Positions 1-9,231 of a stretch of 64,000 nt of DNA are shown in pieces. Each line of letters opens with the position of its first letter. Position 1 is the stretch's first letter. Source of the DNA: Brevundimonas subvibrioides (GTDB lineage Bacteria; Pseudomonadota; Alphaproteobacteria; Caulobacterales; Caulobacteraceae); assembly GCF_027271155.1 (NCBI RefSeq), contig NZ_CP114542.1, positions 2,651,001 to 2,715,000 of the forward strand. Direction: 5' to 3'. Below the pieces are notes generated by a model that did no database searches, was not told where the DNA came from, and worked only from the letters and a program-made list of their open reading frames with translations. The position numbers and the translations under genes are program-made.

Positions 1-53
1 GCGGCGACGGCTCTGCGCAGGCTGACAGCGAAAGGGCGGAGAGCGCGATCCAT
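1..53 (-). CDS. Possible 5' end of a gene running off the left edge
   Basis: On the minus strand an ATG at 53 opens a frame that stays open to the window edge and encodes MDRALRPFAVSLRRAVAA. A GGTGAG stretch lies a few bases upstream of the ATG and could be the ribosome binding site. The short basic, then alanine-rich, start would suit a signal sequence, and a gene directly downstream of a tetR gene on the same strand is often an efflux component. That identity is only a guess because 17 codons are visible. The frame could equally be non-coding. Confidence 0.25.
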   Translation of the reverse strand, partial: MDRALRPFAVSLRRAVA

Positions 54-161
54 GCAGCGCTCACCGCCGTGGCGGATGGTTTTACGACTGATGACTTACT
101 CATAAAATTGTCACAGCGGGACGTGGTTTGCATTGGATTTGTTCCTCCGAAGATTGGACGG

Positions 162-788
162 CTAGGGCTTCGGCGCCGTCGCGCGACGCAAGAGTTTCAT
201 CGTGGCGTCGACGAACGATCCACGGACGGCGGCAGGCAGGCAGAGGCGGCCGAATATGCCGTCGCAGAGGCAGCAGACGGCCGTTGCGAGTTCATCGGCG
301 TCGATCTGCGGGTCGATCTGGCGGCGAGACTGCGCCACGAGGATCGCACGAACCATGGCAGCCTGCAGATGTTGCTCGGAGAAGGACAGACGGTCCGCGA
401 CTGCAGACGAACGACTGGCCTCGGCGAGAATTTCCAGCCGCACCCGGGCCAACGCCTCGACCTGAGGGTCGTTTACGATCGTGTTCAGCAGGGTTTCGGC
501 CGCCGCCATGAAGTCATCGCCTTCGAGCAGTCGATCAATCAGCGCCGCATTGAAGGCGAGATCCTGCTCGACGAGTTCCAGGATCAAATCCTCCTTGCTC
601 GGGAAGTATTGATACAGACCGGCGATGCTGATTCCGGCTTCCGAGCTGATTTCCGCCGTGGTGGTGGCGTGGAAGCCCTTGCGAACGAAACACCGGTGCG
701 CCGCCTGCAGAATCTGAAGGCGCCGCGCCGCGCGCGCCTCCGGATCGGCGGGCCGCCCTCGACCTTGAGATGATTGCTTCTGAGCCAT
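162..788 (-). CDS. TetR/AcrR family transcriptional regulator
   Basis: A 208-residue one-domain-plus-ligand-domain repressor. The N-terminal helix-turn-helix is clear: RRLQILQAAHRCFVRKGF, then TTTAEISSEAGISIAGLYQYFPSKEDL, which matches the TetR_N signature (the GxYxYFxSKEDL recognition helix). The rest is an all-helical ligand/dimer domain with no diagnostic family. I chose the ATG that gives MAQKQSSQGRGRP (788). Upstream ATGs at 800 and 842 are in frame, but starting there would place an operator-like dyad (802-815) in or against the coding sequence. The dyad just upstream suggests autoregulation. Its ligand and other targets are unknown; the partial gene at the left edge, same strand, may be one. 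Confidence 0.85.
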   Translation of the reverse strand: MAQKQSSQGRGRPADPEARAARRLQILQAAHRCFVRKGFHATTTAEISSEAGISIAGLYQYFPSKEDLILELVEQDLAFNAALIDRLLEGDDFMAAAETLLNTIVNDPQVEALARVRLEILAEASRSSAVADRLSFSEQHLQAAMVRAILVAQSRRQIDPQIDADELATAVCCLCDGIFGRLCLPAAVRGSFVDATMKLLRRATAPKP

Positions 789-801
789 GGTCGATAACAT
801 A

Positions 802-815
802 ACTAAGTGCTCAGT
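802..815. promoter_or_regulatory. Probable TetR operator (imperfect dyad)
   Basis: ACTAAGTGCTCAGT, an imperfect inverted repeat (5 of 7 base pairs match) lying 13 bases upstream of the tetR start. ACTnAG...CT(n)AGT dyads are typical of TetR-family operators. Autoregulation is inferred from position. Confidence 0.45.
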
Positions 816-983
816 AAATGTAAATACCCCTTGGAGCAGCACCGTCGGTTTATGTCGCGGGCTGAATAGCCACTGCCCTCACCGTGTTCAGCCAGCCGCC
901 GTTGCCTGACCTTGGATCCTGCCGGGCAAGCCCGGACAGGACGCCGCGAGCCTGATCGCGACACGCGCCGGGGTTTGGCTTCG

Positions 984-2192
984 CTAGCCGGCCTTGGCGG
1001 AAAGGCCGATCAGCTTCTTCAACCGCGGCGTCACCATCGGGATCGTCAGCATGGTAGAGCCGACCGCCATCAGCAGCAGGGCGGTGAAGGTCTCGCTGGT
1101 GATGATCTGCCGGTCCAGCAGGATGTTGGCGAAGATGATCATGATCAGCGCCTTGGTCTGGAGCAGCCAGCCGATAATCGACGCCTCTCCCTTCTCCCAC
1201 TTCAGAATGCGACCCGCGAGACCGACGCCCGCCAGCTTGCCCGCCACCGAGGCGACCAGCAACGTGGCAGCGGCGGCGAACACGGCCACGCCCCCGACGT
1301 CCCATTGGGTCCGAAGGCCGGTCGACAGGAAGAAGACCGGCATGATCGCGAGCAGCACATGGTCGCGGAACAGGTCCATCTTCTTGCGGTCGAACCAGTT
1401 CCCCTCCAGCACGGCACCCGACAGGAAGGCTCCGACCATGAAATGCAGGCCCGCCCAGTCGGCCGCCAACCCGGATCCCGCCAGCCAGATCAAGGCGACG
1501 TACCAGCGATCCCGTTCCTGCAGGCGCTGCATCAGCGCGCGAACGGCCCATGTGGCGACAGTGAATCCCACCAGAAACCCGGCCTGGCGTCCGACCCGCT
1601 CCCAGTCCAGCAGGATCAGGGCGAGAACCCCCCAGATGGCGATGTCGTCCAGACTGGCATAGCGCAGCACTCGCTGGCCGAGGGGCTGGCGCAGGACGTC
1701 GAGCTTTTCCAGGAACAGCACGAGAATCGGCAGGGCCGTCACGGCGCAGGCCATGCCGATGCCCATAACCACCTGCCAGGGTTCGCCCTCGGGTCCCGCC
1801 CAACCCGGGAACTGAAGCATGCCGACCGCCACGATCGCACCGAAGGCCAGGGGAACCGCAAGGGCCAGGCCGGCCGTCACGCCCGTCTCGGAGCGACGGG
1901 CCCAGGCCTGTTTCAGATCCAGTTCCAGCCCGGCGATCCAGACGAAGATCATCACCGCCCACCAGGCGATGCCGTTCAGGGCCCCGATCACCTGCTGATT
2001 GAACACAAAGCTGTAGTAGGAGGGAAACACTGCCCCCAGCACGCCGGGACCCAGCAGGATGCCGCACACGATCTGCACGACGACCAGGGGGGCATAGTAG
2101 TCCGTGCGTAGCCCCCTCCAGATCAGATAGGGCGCTGTGAAGATCAGCAGCAATGCGATCAGGAAGATCTCGGTCGTCGTCATGGCATGCAT
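984..2192 (-). CDS. CPA2-type cation:proton antiporter
   Basis: A 402-residue inner-membrane protein with about a dozen hydrophobic segments and no large soluble domain. Landmarks of the Na+/H+ exchanger (CPA2/KefB-like) fold are visible: an early LLGPGVLG segment, IFVWIAGLELDL with the acidic pair in a membrane segment, YASLDDIAIWGVLAL carrying the conserved DD pair used in ion transport, and GLHFMVGAFLSGAVLEG followed by MPVFFLSTGL. It lacks the C-terminal TrkA-N/RCK domain of Kef channels. It should exchange Na+ or K+ for protons. Start is ATG at 2192 (MHAMTTTEIF); the second ATG three codons in is equally possible. It is not obviously part of the sugar operons beside it. Confidence 0.85.
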   Translation of the reverse strand: MHAMTTTEIFLIALLLIFTAPYLIWRGLRTDYYAPLVVVQIVCGILLGPGVLGAVFPSYYSFVFNQQVIGALNGIAWWAVMIFVWIAGLELDLKQAWARRSETGVTAGLALAVPLAFGAIVAVGMLQFPGWAGPEGEPWQVVMGIGMACAVTALPILVLFLEKLDVLRQPLGQRVLRYASLDDIAIWGVLALILLDWERVGRQAGFLVGFTVATWAVRALMQRLQERDRWYVALIWLAGSGLAADWAGLHFMVGAFLSGAVLEGNWFDRKKMDLFRDHVLLAIMPVFFLSTGLRTQWDVGGVAVFAAAATLLVASVAGKLAGVGLAGRILKWEKGEASIIGWLLQTKALIMIIFANILLDRQIITSETFTALLLMAVGSTMLTIPMVTPRLKKLIGLSAKAG

Positions 2193-2338
2193 GGTCTTAT
2201 CTCAACGTCGCTTGTAGAAACGAGAAGCCGGTGGGCGCGCGATGGATGGTCTCCGGTGCCCAGCGGGCAGCTGGCCGAAATGCCGACGCGCGACGACGCG
2301 ATCATAGACCGCCGATACCCCGATCGACCACTCCGGCC

Positions 2339-3475
2339 TCATCCGATCACCCCCAGTCGAAACTCGGTCAGGGAGGTGAAGCGGTCTCCGGGGTTCAGTC
2401 GGGTGGAGGGAAATGCCGGTCGGTTCGGACTGTCGGGGTAATGCTGGGGCTCCAGGCAAATGGCCGTACGCGGCCTGTAATCCCGACCCTTGCCACTCAG
2501 ATTGTCGAGCCAGTTGGCCGTGTAGACCTGCAGGGCCGGCTCGGTCGACCAGACCTCCAGGAACCGGCCGCTGGCAGGGTGCTCGAGTCGGGCCGCGCGC
2601 CTGTGGATGCCGGGTGACCCGCGGATGATCAGATTATGGTCGAAGCCTGCTCCCAGAACGATCAGGGGATCCGACGAGGCGATGTCCTGGCCAACCGGCT
2701 TTCCAGCCCGGAAGTCGAGCGGCGACCCCTCCACAGGCCGGACTTCACCGGTTGGAATGAGCCCAGGTCCCGGGACCGTGTAGTCGTCGGCATCCACCGT
2801 CAGTCGATGGTCCAGGACCTGGCTTGCCAGGTCTCCACTCAGGTTGAAGTAGCTGTGGTTGGTCAGATTGATGACCGTGGGGGCATCGGTGCGCGCCTCG
2901 TATTCGATGACAAGCCTGTCCTCGAGCAGTCTGTAGACGACCGTCGTCTCGAGGCGTCCGGGGAAGCCCTGGTCTCCCGCCGGGCTGACATGGCGGAACC
3001 GGATGGCCTGGCGGTCCGCCACGGCCTCGCTCGCCCAGATCGCCTTGGCGAACCCTCTGGGGCCCCCGTGGAGGGTATTGCCGGATTCGTCGGTGGGCAG
3101 CTGGAAGGTCTGGCCATCGAGCGCGAAGCGGCCACCTGCGATCCGGTTGGCATAGCGGCCGACGGTCGCCCCCATGCTCGCGTCATTGGCCTCGTAGTCC
3201 CGGGCGCTGTCCAGGCCCAGAACGATGTCTTTCATCAGCCCATGTCGATCCGGTGCCGTCAGCGACACCAGCGCGGCGCCGAGGGGCGTCACCCGGGCGG
3301 AGAGGCCGCCAGGATGCCGGAGGGTGATGAGGTCCACGGGCTGACCGTCGCGCGTGGCACCGAAGGGCACAGTCTCGATCTCCGGCATGGCCGCCCTCGC
3401 TCCTCTCGACAGGCACAGTCCGGCGCACCCGCTCAACAGGGTCCGGCGTGCGATGAGGCCCCGCATCCTGATCAT
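2339..3475 (-). CDS. galM: Aldose 1-epimerase, exported
   Basis: Interconverts alpha and beta anomers of aldoses. Galactose mutarotase family marks are present in order: GRYANRIAGGRF, then GNTLHGGPRGF carrying the conserved histidine, then NLTNHSYFNLSG with the second histidine, and an EPQHYPDSPN segment with the usual glutamate-containing C-terminal region. About 378 residues. The start chosen gives MIRMRGLIARRTLLSGCAGL, a signal with twin arginines and also an LSGC lipobox-like end, so export to the periplasm is likely but Tat, Sec or lipoprotein processing cannot be told apart. An in-frame GTG at 3583 overlaps the halogenase stop but would put about 36 residues before the signal. Last gene of the MFS-halogenase-halogenase-galM operon, so probably under the operator at 7941. 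A periplasmic mutarotase fits beta-glucoside breakdown before import. Confidence 0.85.
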   Translation of the reverse strand: MIRMRGLIARRTLLSGCAGLCLSRGARAAMPEIETVPFGATRDGQPVDLITLRHPGGLSARVTPLGAALVSLTAPDRHGLMKDIVLGLDSARDYEANDASMGATVGRYANRIAGGRFALDGQTFQLPTDESGNTLHGGPRGFAKAIWASEAVADRQAIRFRHVSPAGDQGFPGRLETTVVYRLLEDRLVIEYEARTDAPTVINLTNHSYFNLSGDLASQVLDHRLTVDADDYTVPGPGLIPTGEVRPVEGSPLDFRAGKPVGQDIASSDPLIVLGAGFDHNLIIRGSPGIHRRAARLEHPASGRFLEVWSTEPALQVYTANWLDNLSGKGRDYRPRTAICLEPQHYPDSPNRPAFPSTRLNPGDRFTSLTEFRLGVIG

Positions 3476-3579
3476 CCCGCCCCCAGGCGGTCGTTCGAAA
3501 CCGACCGCCAGCCCCCTGGGGGCTCTCCCGGCATCAATGTCGTCCATCAGGCCTGCTCGCCACTTCGGTGGAAGGTCGC

Positions 3580-5097
3580 TCACGCGGCCCGCAGCGGATT
3601 GTCGAGGAAGGCCTCATGCGTGGGCATCTGACCGAGGCAGGTACCGATCACCTCGCGCACATTCTGCAGGCGTTTCAGGGTTTCCTCGTCGTCCAGCACG
3701 TCGGCGACCGGATCGTAGCTGCGAGGCCAGAGATTCTGGCCGGTCATCACCGAAAACCAGCTGGTGTCGCTGAACAGTTCGTCGTTCTCGCGAAAGATGC
3801 GGCCGCGATTGCGGAAGATCTCGTACTTTTCGCGGAGACCGTCGGGAATCTCCATGGTCCGGACGCGATTCCAGAAGTCGGAATCGTCGCGGCTCGTGGC
3901 GTTGTAGTGCAGGACGATGAAGTCGCGGATGCGGACATATTCCTCGCCCACGACGCGGTTGTAGCGGTCGATCTCGACGGGGTCGAAGGATCGGTCCGGA
4001 AACATGGCGAGCAGTTTGGCGATCCCGCTCTGGACGAGGTGGATGCTCGTCGATTCCAGCGGTTCCATGAAGCCGGATGCGAGGCCGAGCGCCACGACGT
4101 TCCGGTTCCAGAACTTGCGGCGGCGGCCCGTGACGAAGCGGAGTGGCCGCGGATCGGCCAGTGGCTTCCCGTCCAGATTGGCCAACAGGGTGTCGGCGGC
4201 GGCGGCGTCGGTGATGTGATCGCTGCAGTAGACGTAGCCGTTGCCGATCCGGTGCTGCAGCGGGATGCGCCACTGCCAGCCGGCCGATCGTGCCGTCGAA
4301 CGGGTGAAGGGCGTGGGCGGTCCTGCGCTTTCGCAGGGCACGGCCAGGGCCCGGTTGCAGGGCAACCAGTTCGACCAGTCCTCGTAACCGGTCTGAAGCG
4401 CGCCTTCGATCAGAAGCCCCCGGAAACCGGAGCAGTCGATGAACAGGTCGGCCGCGATGCTGGAGCCGTCCTCAAGCGTCACGCTCTCTACGAAGCCGTC
4501 GTCCGCGCGCAGGGCGACGTCGACGATCTTGCCCTCGCGTCGAACGACTCCACGGCCGGTCGCGAAGGTCCGCAGAAACCCCGAATACAGACCGGCGTCG
4601 AAATGGTAGGCGTGATGGATGTTCGACAGGGGCGACTTGCCGGCATTGATCGACCGCATGAAACGACCGGCCGCGGCTGCGGAAGCCTCCAGCGAATAGG
4701 CGGACAGAGGGGTCGTTTCCCCCAGTTGCAGGCCCTTCAGGTAAAAGGCGTGGAACGAGACGCCTTCCATGTCGATGCCGTAGCGTCCGAAAGGATGGAT
4801 GTAGCGATCGCCGAGGCGACCCCAGTCCACGAACTGGATGCCGAGCTTGTAGGTGCCCTTGGTCGCCTTGATGAAGGCATCCTCGTTGAGCCCGAGAAGG
4901 TCGTTGAACAGGCGGATCTGCGGGATGGTGGCCTCCCCGACGCCCACGATTCCGATCTCGTCGGATTCGATCAGCGTGATGTCGGCGTATTGAGCCCCCA
5001 GCACCTTGACGAGAGCGGAGGCGGCCATCCAGCCGGCCGTGCCCCCGCCCACGATGACGACGCTGCGGATGCGGTTGGGTCGTGCGTCAGACTTCAT
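3580..5097 (-). CDS. Flavin-dependent tryptophan-halogenase-like protein (copy 1)
   Basis: About 505 residues, the usual size for PrnA/RebH-type halogenases. Visible: FAD-binding [10 protein letters not shown] at the N terminus, GVGEATIP, the catalytic lysine in TYKLGIQF (K84), the family motif WQWRIP, and [13 protein letters not shown] with the catalytic glutamate of EST. So the active site looks intact. In the family, FADH2 and O2 make a flavin hydroperoxide that oxidises chloride or bromide to HOX, which the lysine delivers to an aromatic substrate. Related carbohydrate-locus enzymes such as BrvH from Brevundimonas have been reported to halogenate indole in vitro, with unknown natural substrate. 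Its ATG overlaps the stop of copy 2 as ATGA, so the two are translationally coupled. No flavin reductase gene is in this window. Confidence 0.88.
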   Translation of the reverse strand: MKSDARPNRIRSVVIVGGGTAGWMAASALVKVLGAQYADITLIESDEIGIVGVGEATIPQIRLFNDLLGLNEDAFIKATKGTYKLGIQFVDWGRLGDRYIHPFGRYGIDMEGVSFHAFYLKGLQLGETTPLSAYSLEASAAAAGRFMRSINAGKSPLSNIHHAYHFDAGLYSGFLRTFATGRGVVRREGKIVDVALRADDGFVESVTLEDGSSIAADLFIDCSGFRGLLIEGALQTGYEDWSNWLPCNRALAVPCESAGPPTPFTRSTARSAGWQWRIPLQHRIGNGYVYCSDHITDAAAADTLLANLDGKPLADPRPLRFVTGRRRKFWNRNVVALGLASGFMEPLESTSIHLVQSGIAKLLAMFPDRSFDPVEIDRYNRVVGEEYVRIRDFIVLHYNATSRDDSDFWNRVRTMEIPDGLREKYEIFRNRGRIFRENDELFSDTSWFSVMTGQNLWPRSYDPVADVLDDEETLKRLQNVREVIGTCLGQMPTHEAFLDNPLRAA

Positions 5098-6617
5098 GCC
5101 GCAACCTCTGAAGGACAATATCGGCCGATGTAGTCGTCCTGGGTCGGCAGCCGACGGGCCGAGGTCCGAACCGCGTCCCGCAGCCGTTGCAGGCCGGCCA
5201 GAAGCTGTGCCTCGTCACGATTGTCCACCAGGGGATGGTAGCGCTCGGGTATCACGCGCTGGCCCAGATAGACGGCGACCCAGCTGGGGTGGAGAAAGAG
5301 TCCCTCCCGGTATTCGTCGACAACGCCACGGGCGCGGAACAGCGCAATCTTCGAGGCCAGGCTGTCAGGGACGTCCATGGTCCGCACATGGTTCCAGAGC
5401 TCTGAATCGGAGCGCTCCGTCGCATGGTAATGGAGGATGATGAAGTCGCGGACCCGCTCTGTCTCCAGGTCCATCTGACGGTTGAAAGCGTCGGTCGCGA
5501 TGCGGTCGAACTGCCGGTCGGGCCACAGCTCGATCAGCCTGGTGATCGCCGCCTGGATCAGATAGATGCTGGTCGATTCCAGAGGTTCGATGAACCCTCC
5601 GGACAGTCCGACTGCCACGCAATTGCCGATCCAGGTCTTGCGACGCTGGCCGGCCGTGAAACGAAGATGGTTGGGCTCTTTCAGCGGTACGCCTTCGAGG
5701 CGGCCCAGGAGTCGTCGGGTCGCGGCGTCCTGGTCAATGAAGGCGCTGCAATAGACGTAGCCGTTGCCAACCCTGTGCTGGAGCGGAATGCGGAACTGCC
5801 ACCCGGCCTCCAGCGCCGTCGCGCGGGTATAGGGCACGGTGGGCCCGACGCTGGCACACGGAATGGCCACCGCGCGGTCGCAGGGCAGCCAGTGCGACCA
5901 GTCCCGGTATCCCGCCTGCAGCGCCTGTTCGATCAACAGACCGCGGAAGCCGGAGCAGTCGATGAACAGATCGCCGGTCACGACCTCGCCCCCCTCGAGC
6001 GTCACCGAGGCCAGCAGGCCGTTCTCTGGGTTGCGCGTTACCTCGACGATGCGGCCTTCCACGCGTTCGACGCCACCGTTTTCGGAGAGGGTCCGAAGGT
6101 AGGACGCGTAGAGACCGGCATCCAGCTGGTACGCATAGCCATAGGTGGACGCGAGCGATCGCGGATCGTCGGCGGGCGGCGCAAAGCGGCCTTCCCGCGC
6201 GGCCACGATCGGAACCGAGTAGTCATCGATCGGCCCGACCGGATGGTTGCGACTGGCCTTCAGCCAGTAGTGGTGAAACGGGGCTTCACCCCCGGGGGCA
6301 CCATAGTCGCCGAACGGATGGATGTAGCTGTCGCCCAGGCAGGCCCAGTCGTTGAACTGGATGCCGAGCTTGAAGGTGGCGCAGGTCGCCTTCATGAACT
6401 CGGCTTCGTCGATGCCCAGTCGTTCGTTGAAGGCCCTGATGTGCGGCAGGGTCGATTCCCCCACGCCGACCGTACCGATGTCTGCGGACTCGACGAGGCG
6501 CACGCGCATGTCGGGCCGCTTGACCAGGCGGGCGATCGCAGCCGCCGTCATCCAGCCGGCCGTCCCGCCCCCCACGATCACCACGTCCCGGATGCGGATG
6601 TCGGTCTGGTCAGCCAT
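5094..6617 (-). CDS. Flavin-dependent tryptophan-halogenase-like protein (copy 2)
   Basis: About 507 residues, start [11 protein letters not shown], two bases after the stop of the upstream MFS gene. Has [20 protein letters not shown], catalytic lysine in TFKLGIQF (K83) and [13 protein letters not shown]. The usual WxWxIP motif reads WQFRIP, so its second tryptophan is phenylalanine. In the family this motif is thought to keep the enzyme from acting as a mono-oxygenase; a W-to-F change keeps an aromatic ring and may be tolerated. A stretch after the FAD domain (around [13 protein letters not shown]) differs from copy 1, which fits a different substrate. Followed by copy 1 through an ATGA overlap and then by galM. 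The longer open frame to 6905 was rejected because it runs into the MFS gene. Confidence 0.87.
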   Translation of the reverse strand: MADQTDIRIRDVVIVGGGTAGWMTAAAIARLVKRPDMRVRLVESADIGTVGVGESTLPHIRAFNERLGIDEAEFMKATCATFKLGIQFNDWACLGDSYIHPFGDYGAPGGEAPFHHYWLKASRNHPVGPIDDYSVPIVAAREGRFAPPADDPRSLASTYGYAYQLDAGLYASYLRTLSENGGVERVEGRIVEVTRNPENGLLASVTLEGGEVVTGDLFIDCSGFRGLLIEQALQAGYRDWSHWLPCDRAVAIPCASVGPTVPYTRATALEAGWQFRIPLQHRVGNGYVYCSAFIDQDAATRRLLGRLEGVPLKEPNHLRFTAGQRRKTWIGNCVAVGLSGGFIEPLESTSIYLIQAAITRLIELWPDRQFDRIATDAFNRQMDLETERVRDFIILHYHATERSDSELWNHVRTMDVPDSLASKIALFRARGVVDEYREGLFLHPSWVAVYLGQRVIPERYHPLVDNRDEAQLLAGLQRLRDAVRTSARRLPTQDDYIGRYCPSEVAA

Positions 6618-6619
6618 GA

Positions 6620-7846
6620 TCACATCACCTTGGAGATACGGGCAACCGCCAGAGCACCGGCGAGCGCGAATACGGCGGCCGATGCGAAGATCCACGTCAT
6701 GGCCTGGGCCGCCATGGAAATGAGGAGCATGCCCAGCAGGGGGGCCGCAAACTGTGGAAGGGTGATCGCCAGGTTCATGATTCCGAGATCGCGCCCTGCG
6801 TTCTCGCGGCTCGGCAGGACCTCGGCCACGAGGGCGACGTCGACCGTGGAATAGAGACCCAGCCCGGCCCCGAACAGCAGCTGGGCGACCAGCGGTCCGG
6901 GCCATTGGGGCATCGCGATGAGCAACAGGGCCCCTCCCCCCATCATGAGCGCGCCGGACGCGACGAAGGCCTTGCGCCGGCGAAACCGGTCGGAAAGGAA
7001 GCCTCCGGCGAAGCCCACCACCAGGGACGCCATGGTCGCCGCGGCCATCAGCCAGCCAAGAATGGCCTCTGCGCGCAGGTCCGGAAATCGCCGGCCGATA
7101 TCGGTTTCCTGCTGCAGGAAAAACAGCAGATAGAGCACGTTCAGGGTGATGGCGACCTGGACCAGCAATCGCGACACAAAGGCCATCAGGAAATCTCGAT
7201 CCCGCAGGGCGTAAAAGGACAGACGCCGTAAGCCCAACGGCGCGGCCTGGCGCGTCGGCTCTTTAAGGCCGAGGCCGAACGGGACCACCAGGGTGATCAC
7301 GGTCGCCGCCACAACCAGCATGCGCAACGTCTGATCCCTGAGAAGGACGGCGATGACCAGGGCCGCGAACAGGGTGGCGACGGGAAAGCCCAGTCCGATC
7401 ATCGCCGAGACCATCCCTTTCTGCACGTCCGGCACCCGATCGGCCAGTACGGCATTCAGGGGCCCGAACATGATGTTCAATGCGATCTGAAACAGCACGA
7501 CGGCGAGGACCAGGGCACCGCTGGTCGGCACAGCCACGATGGCCAGACAGGCAGCCGAGGTGGCCAGGGCTCCGCCGACGATCCAGGGCCGACGCCCGCG
7601 CAGGGGCCCCTCGGCCCGGTCGCTGACGGTGCCGGCGATGAAGTTCGTGGCTCCGGCTGCCAGCGCGCCCAGGATCGCGACCTGGCTGAGGACGAGGGAG
7701 CCGTTGCCAGGCGAAAGGGTGTCTGCCTGGATCGGCAGGACGATGTTGAGCAGGGGGACGAACGCCACATAGGCCCCGATCTGGGCCAACGTATATCCCA
7801 TGACGAAGGCGGGGCGAACGGGCGCGGGAACGGCTGCATCTCTCAT
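6620..7846 (-). CDS. MFS transporter, probably for sugar
   Basis: 408 residues with 12 predicted membrane segments. The loop between TM2 and TM3 has SDRAEGPLRGRRPWIVGG and the equivalent C-half loop reads FLSDRFRRRKAFV, the two major facilitator signature loops. The GxRRPxxxxG form is common in glycoside and disaccharide carriers (GPH/SLC45-like). First gene of the operon that includes two halogenase-like genes and galM, with the LacI-type palindrome at 7941-7954 about 95 bases upstream of the ATG. This suggests import of a glucoside or glucose released by GH3/GH9. Substrate is inferred from context only. Confidence 0.8.
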   Translation of the reverse strand: MRDAAVPAPVRPAFVMGYTLAQIGAYVAFVPLLNIVLPIQADTLSPGNGSLVLSQVAILGALAAGATNFIAGTVSDRAEGPLRGRRPWIVGGALATSAACLAIVAVPTSGALVLAVVLFQIALNIMFGPLNAVLADRVPDVQKGMVSAMIGLGFPVATLFAALVIAVLLRDQTLRMLVVAATVITLVVPFGLGLKEPTRQAAPLGLRRLSFYALRDRDFLMAFVSRLLVQVAITLNVLYLLFFLQQETDIGRRFPDLRAEAILGWLMAAATMASLVVGFAGGFLSDRFRRRKAFVASGALMMGGGALLLIAMPQWPGPLVAQLLFGAGLGLYSTVDVALVAEVLPSRENAGRDLGIMNLAITLPQFAAPLLGMLLISMAAQAMTWIFASAAVFALAGALAVARISKVM

Positions 7847-7940
7847 GCGCCGCAGCCTACCGCATATGCGCCGTCCATGACCCGCGCTCCCCTTACCCGT
7901 ACGCAGTTCTGCCGCCGCGCATGGCCTATCACGCCATTGT

Positions 7941-7954
7941 GGACAGCGCTGTCA
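7941..7954. promoter_or_regulatory. LacI-type operator, copy 1 (divergent promoter)
   Basis: GGACAGCGCTGTCA, one mismatch from the perfect palindrome seen at 14308. It lies between the divergent MFS operon and cupin-like gene. On the minus strand the site contains TTGACA, which can act as the -35 box, with GTGATA/TGATAG 17-18 bases on as a weak -10. Binding would therefore block promoters. Confidence 0.75.
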
Positions 7955-7972
7955 AGGTGCTAGGCGACGCAC

Positions 7973-8974
7973 ATGACGGCCGCGATTGAAGAACGCCCAT
8001 CGGGACAATCTCTGACCCTTGGCGACGTCGAGGCGGGACGACCGGTCGTCTTTCGGGGGCTTGTTCGAGATTGGCCGGCCGTGGTGGCGGCTGGCCGGGG
8101 CGACGACGGGATCGCGGCCTATCTGTCGCAGCTCGACCGGGGGACAGACGCGGAAGTCTTTGTCGCCCCTCCCGGTGCGGGAGGCACCTTTTTCTACGCC
8201 GACGACCTGAAAGGGTTCAACTTTACCAAACAGAGGGCGACGGTCACCGGGCTGCTGCGGGATCTGAGCCGCATCGCGGATCTGGCCGACCCGCCGGCGC
8301 TGTACATGGGCGCAGCCCCCATGGGCGACAGCTTGCCGGCCTTCTCCGTTGAAAATCCACCCCCACCGGCCTGTGAGGCCGCAGTTCCCCGTCTCTGGCT
8401 GGGAAATGCCGTGGCGGTGCAGACGCATTATGACCTGTCCGACAACATCGCCTGCATTATCGCCGGCACCCGAACCTTCACCCTATTCCCGCCCGAGCAG
8501 ACCACCAACCTCTATGTCGGCCCTCTTGAGCACACGCTGGCCGGCCAGCCCGTCAGCCTGGCACCGCTCGACGCACCCGACCTCGCTCGTTTCCCGAAGT
8601 TTGCCGACGCCTTGGCAGCCTCGGCCTCGGCGACGCTCGAGCCAGGCGATGCCCTCTACATCCCGCCACTCTGGTGGCACCACGTACGCTCGCACGCCTC
8701 CCTCAATGTGCTGGTAAACTACTGGTGGCGCTCCTCCAGGCCTGAGGCCGGATCGCCGTTCGAATGCCTCGTGCATGCCCTCCTGTCGATCCGAGACCTG
8801 CCCGATGCCCAGCGGTCGGCGTGGAGATCGATTTTCGACCACTATGTCTTTGATGCAGAGGCCCGGGACCTCTCGCATATTCCGGAGCCCGCCCGAGGCA
8901 TTCTTGGCCCGCTCTCCCCCACGACGGCGTCCATCATGCGTCGCTTCATCATCGGGTCGATGGCCAGGTCCTGA
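7973..8974 (+). CDS. Cupin-like (JmjC/FIH-type) protein, copy 1
   Basis: 333 residues of the Cupin_8 type, the fold of factor-inhibiting-HIF and related Fe(II)/2-oxoglutarate hydroxylases. The iron-binding set looks complete: HYD (H152, D154) followed by AGTRTFTLFPPEQ, and a distal histidine in PPLWWHHV (H236 or H237). So an oxygenase role is possible, substrate unknown. No signal peptide, so cytoplasmic. Start ATG at 7973 (MTAAIEERPSG) lies only 19 bases after the operator. It is divergent from the MFS-halogenase operon and upstream of the GH9 gene. The second cupin-like gene in this window also accompanies a halogenase and a TBDR, which implies a shared task. Confidence 0.82.
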   Translation: MTAAIEERPSGQSLTLGDVEAGRPVVFRGLVRDWPAVVAAGRGDDGIAAYLSQLDRGTDAEVFVAPPGAGGTFFYADDLKGFNFTKQRATVTGLLRDLSRIADLADPPALYMGAAPMGDSLPAFSVENPPPPACEAAVPRLWLGNAVAVQTHYDLSDNIACIIAGTRTFTLFPPEQTTNLYVGPLEHTLAGQPVSLAPLDAPDLARFPKFADALAASASATLEPGDALYIPPLWWHHVRSHASLNVLVNYWWRSSRPEAGSPFECLVHALLSIRDLPDAQRSAWRSIFDHYVFDAEARDLSHIPEPARGILGPLSPTTASIMRRFIIGSMARS

Positions 8975-8983
8975 GCCAGGGAA

Positions 8984-8997
8984 TGACAGGGCTGTCA
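8984..8997. promoter_or_regulatory. LacI-type operator, copy 2 (upstream of GH9)
   Basis: TGACAGGGCTGTCA, one change (C to G at position 7) from the consensus. It starts ten bases after the cupin-like stop codon and about 235 bases upstream of the GH9 gene, giving that gene its own control point. TTGACT immediately downstream (9000-9005) is a possible -35 box. Confidence 0.68.
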
Positions 8998-9231
8998 ATT
9001 TGACTCGCCCCGGGAATGTTTCGGTTCTAGCGTGGGGTCGGAGGTGAGATGGCGCACAAGGCAGACATCATGCGGCCCGGCCATCGCTCGTCGCCTTCGG
9101 GTTTGGCGTCGTTTGGGCCTTTACCTGCGACGCGGACCCCACCGGGACGATCATTCGCCGCCGGGAGGCCGGTCGCCGCCTCGCCGACTTTCGGCTTTCA
9201 ATCCCCTGACCCAGTTCGGAGACCCTGAGAG

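Noticed and set aside
69..773. Plus-strand frame of 234 codons over the tetR gene
   Set aside because: Antisense to a clear TetR protein, no ribosome site, no domain.
912..2111. Plus-strand frame of 399 codons over the antiporter gene
   Set aside because: Glutamine/arginine/glycine-rich shadow; the minus-strand frame has clear membrane segments and family motifs.
3568..6854. Long plus-strand frames over halogenase copies 1 and 2
   Set aside because: The minus-strand frames carry all catalytic motifs; the plus frames have none.
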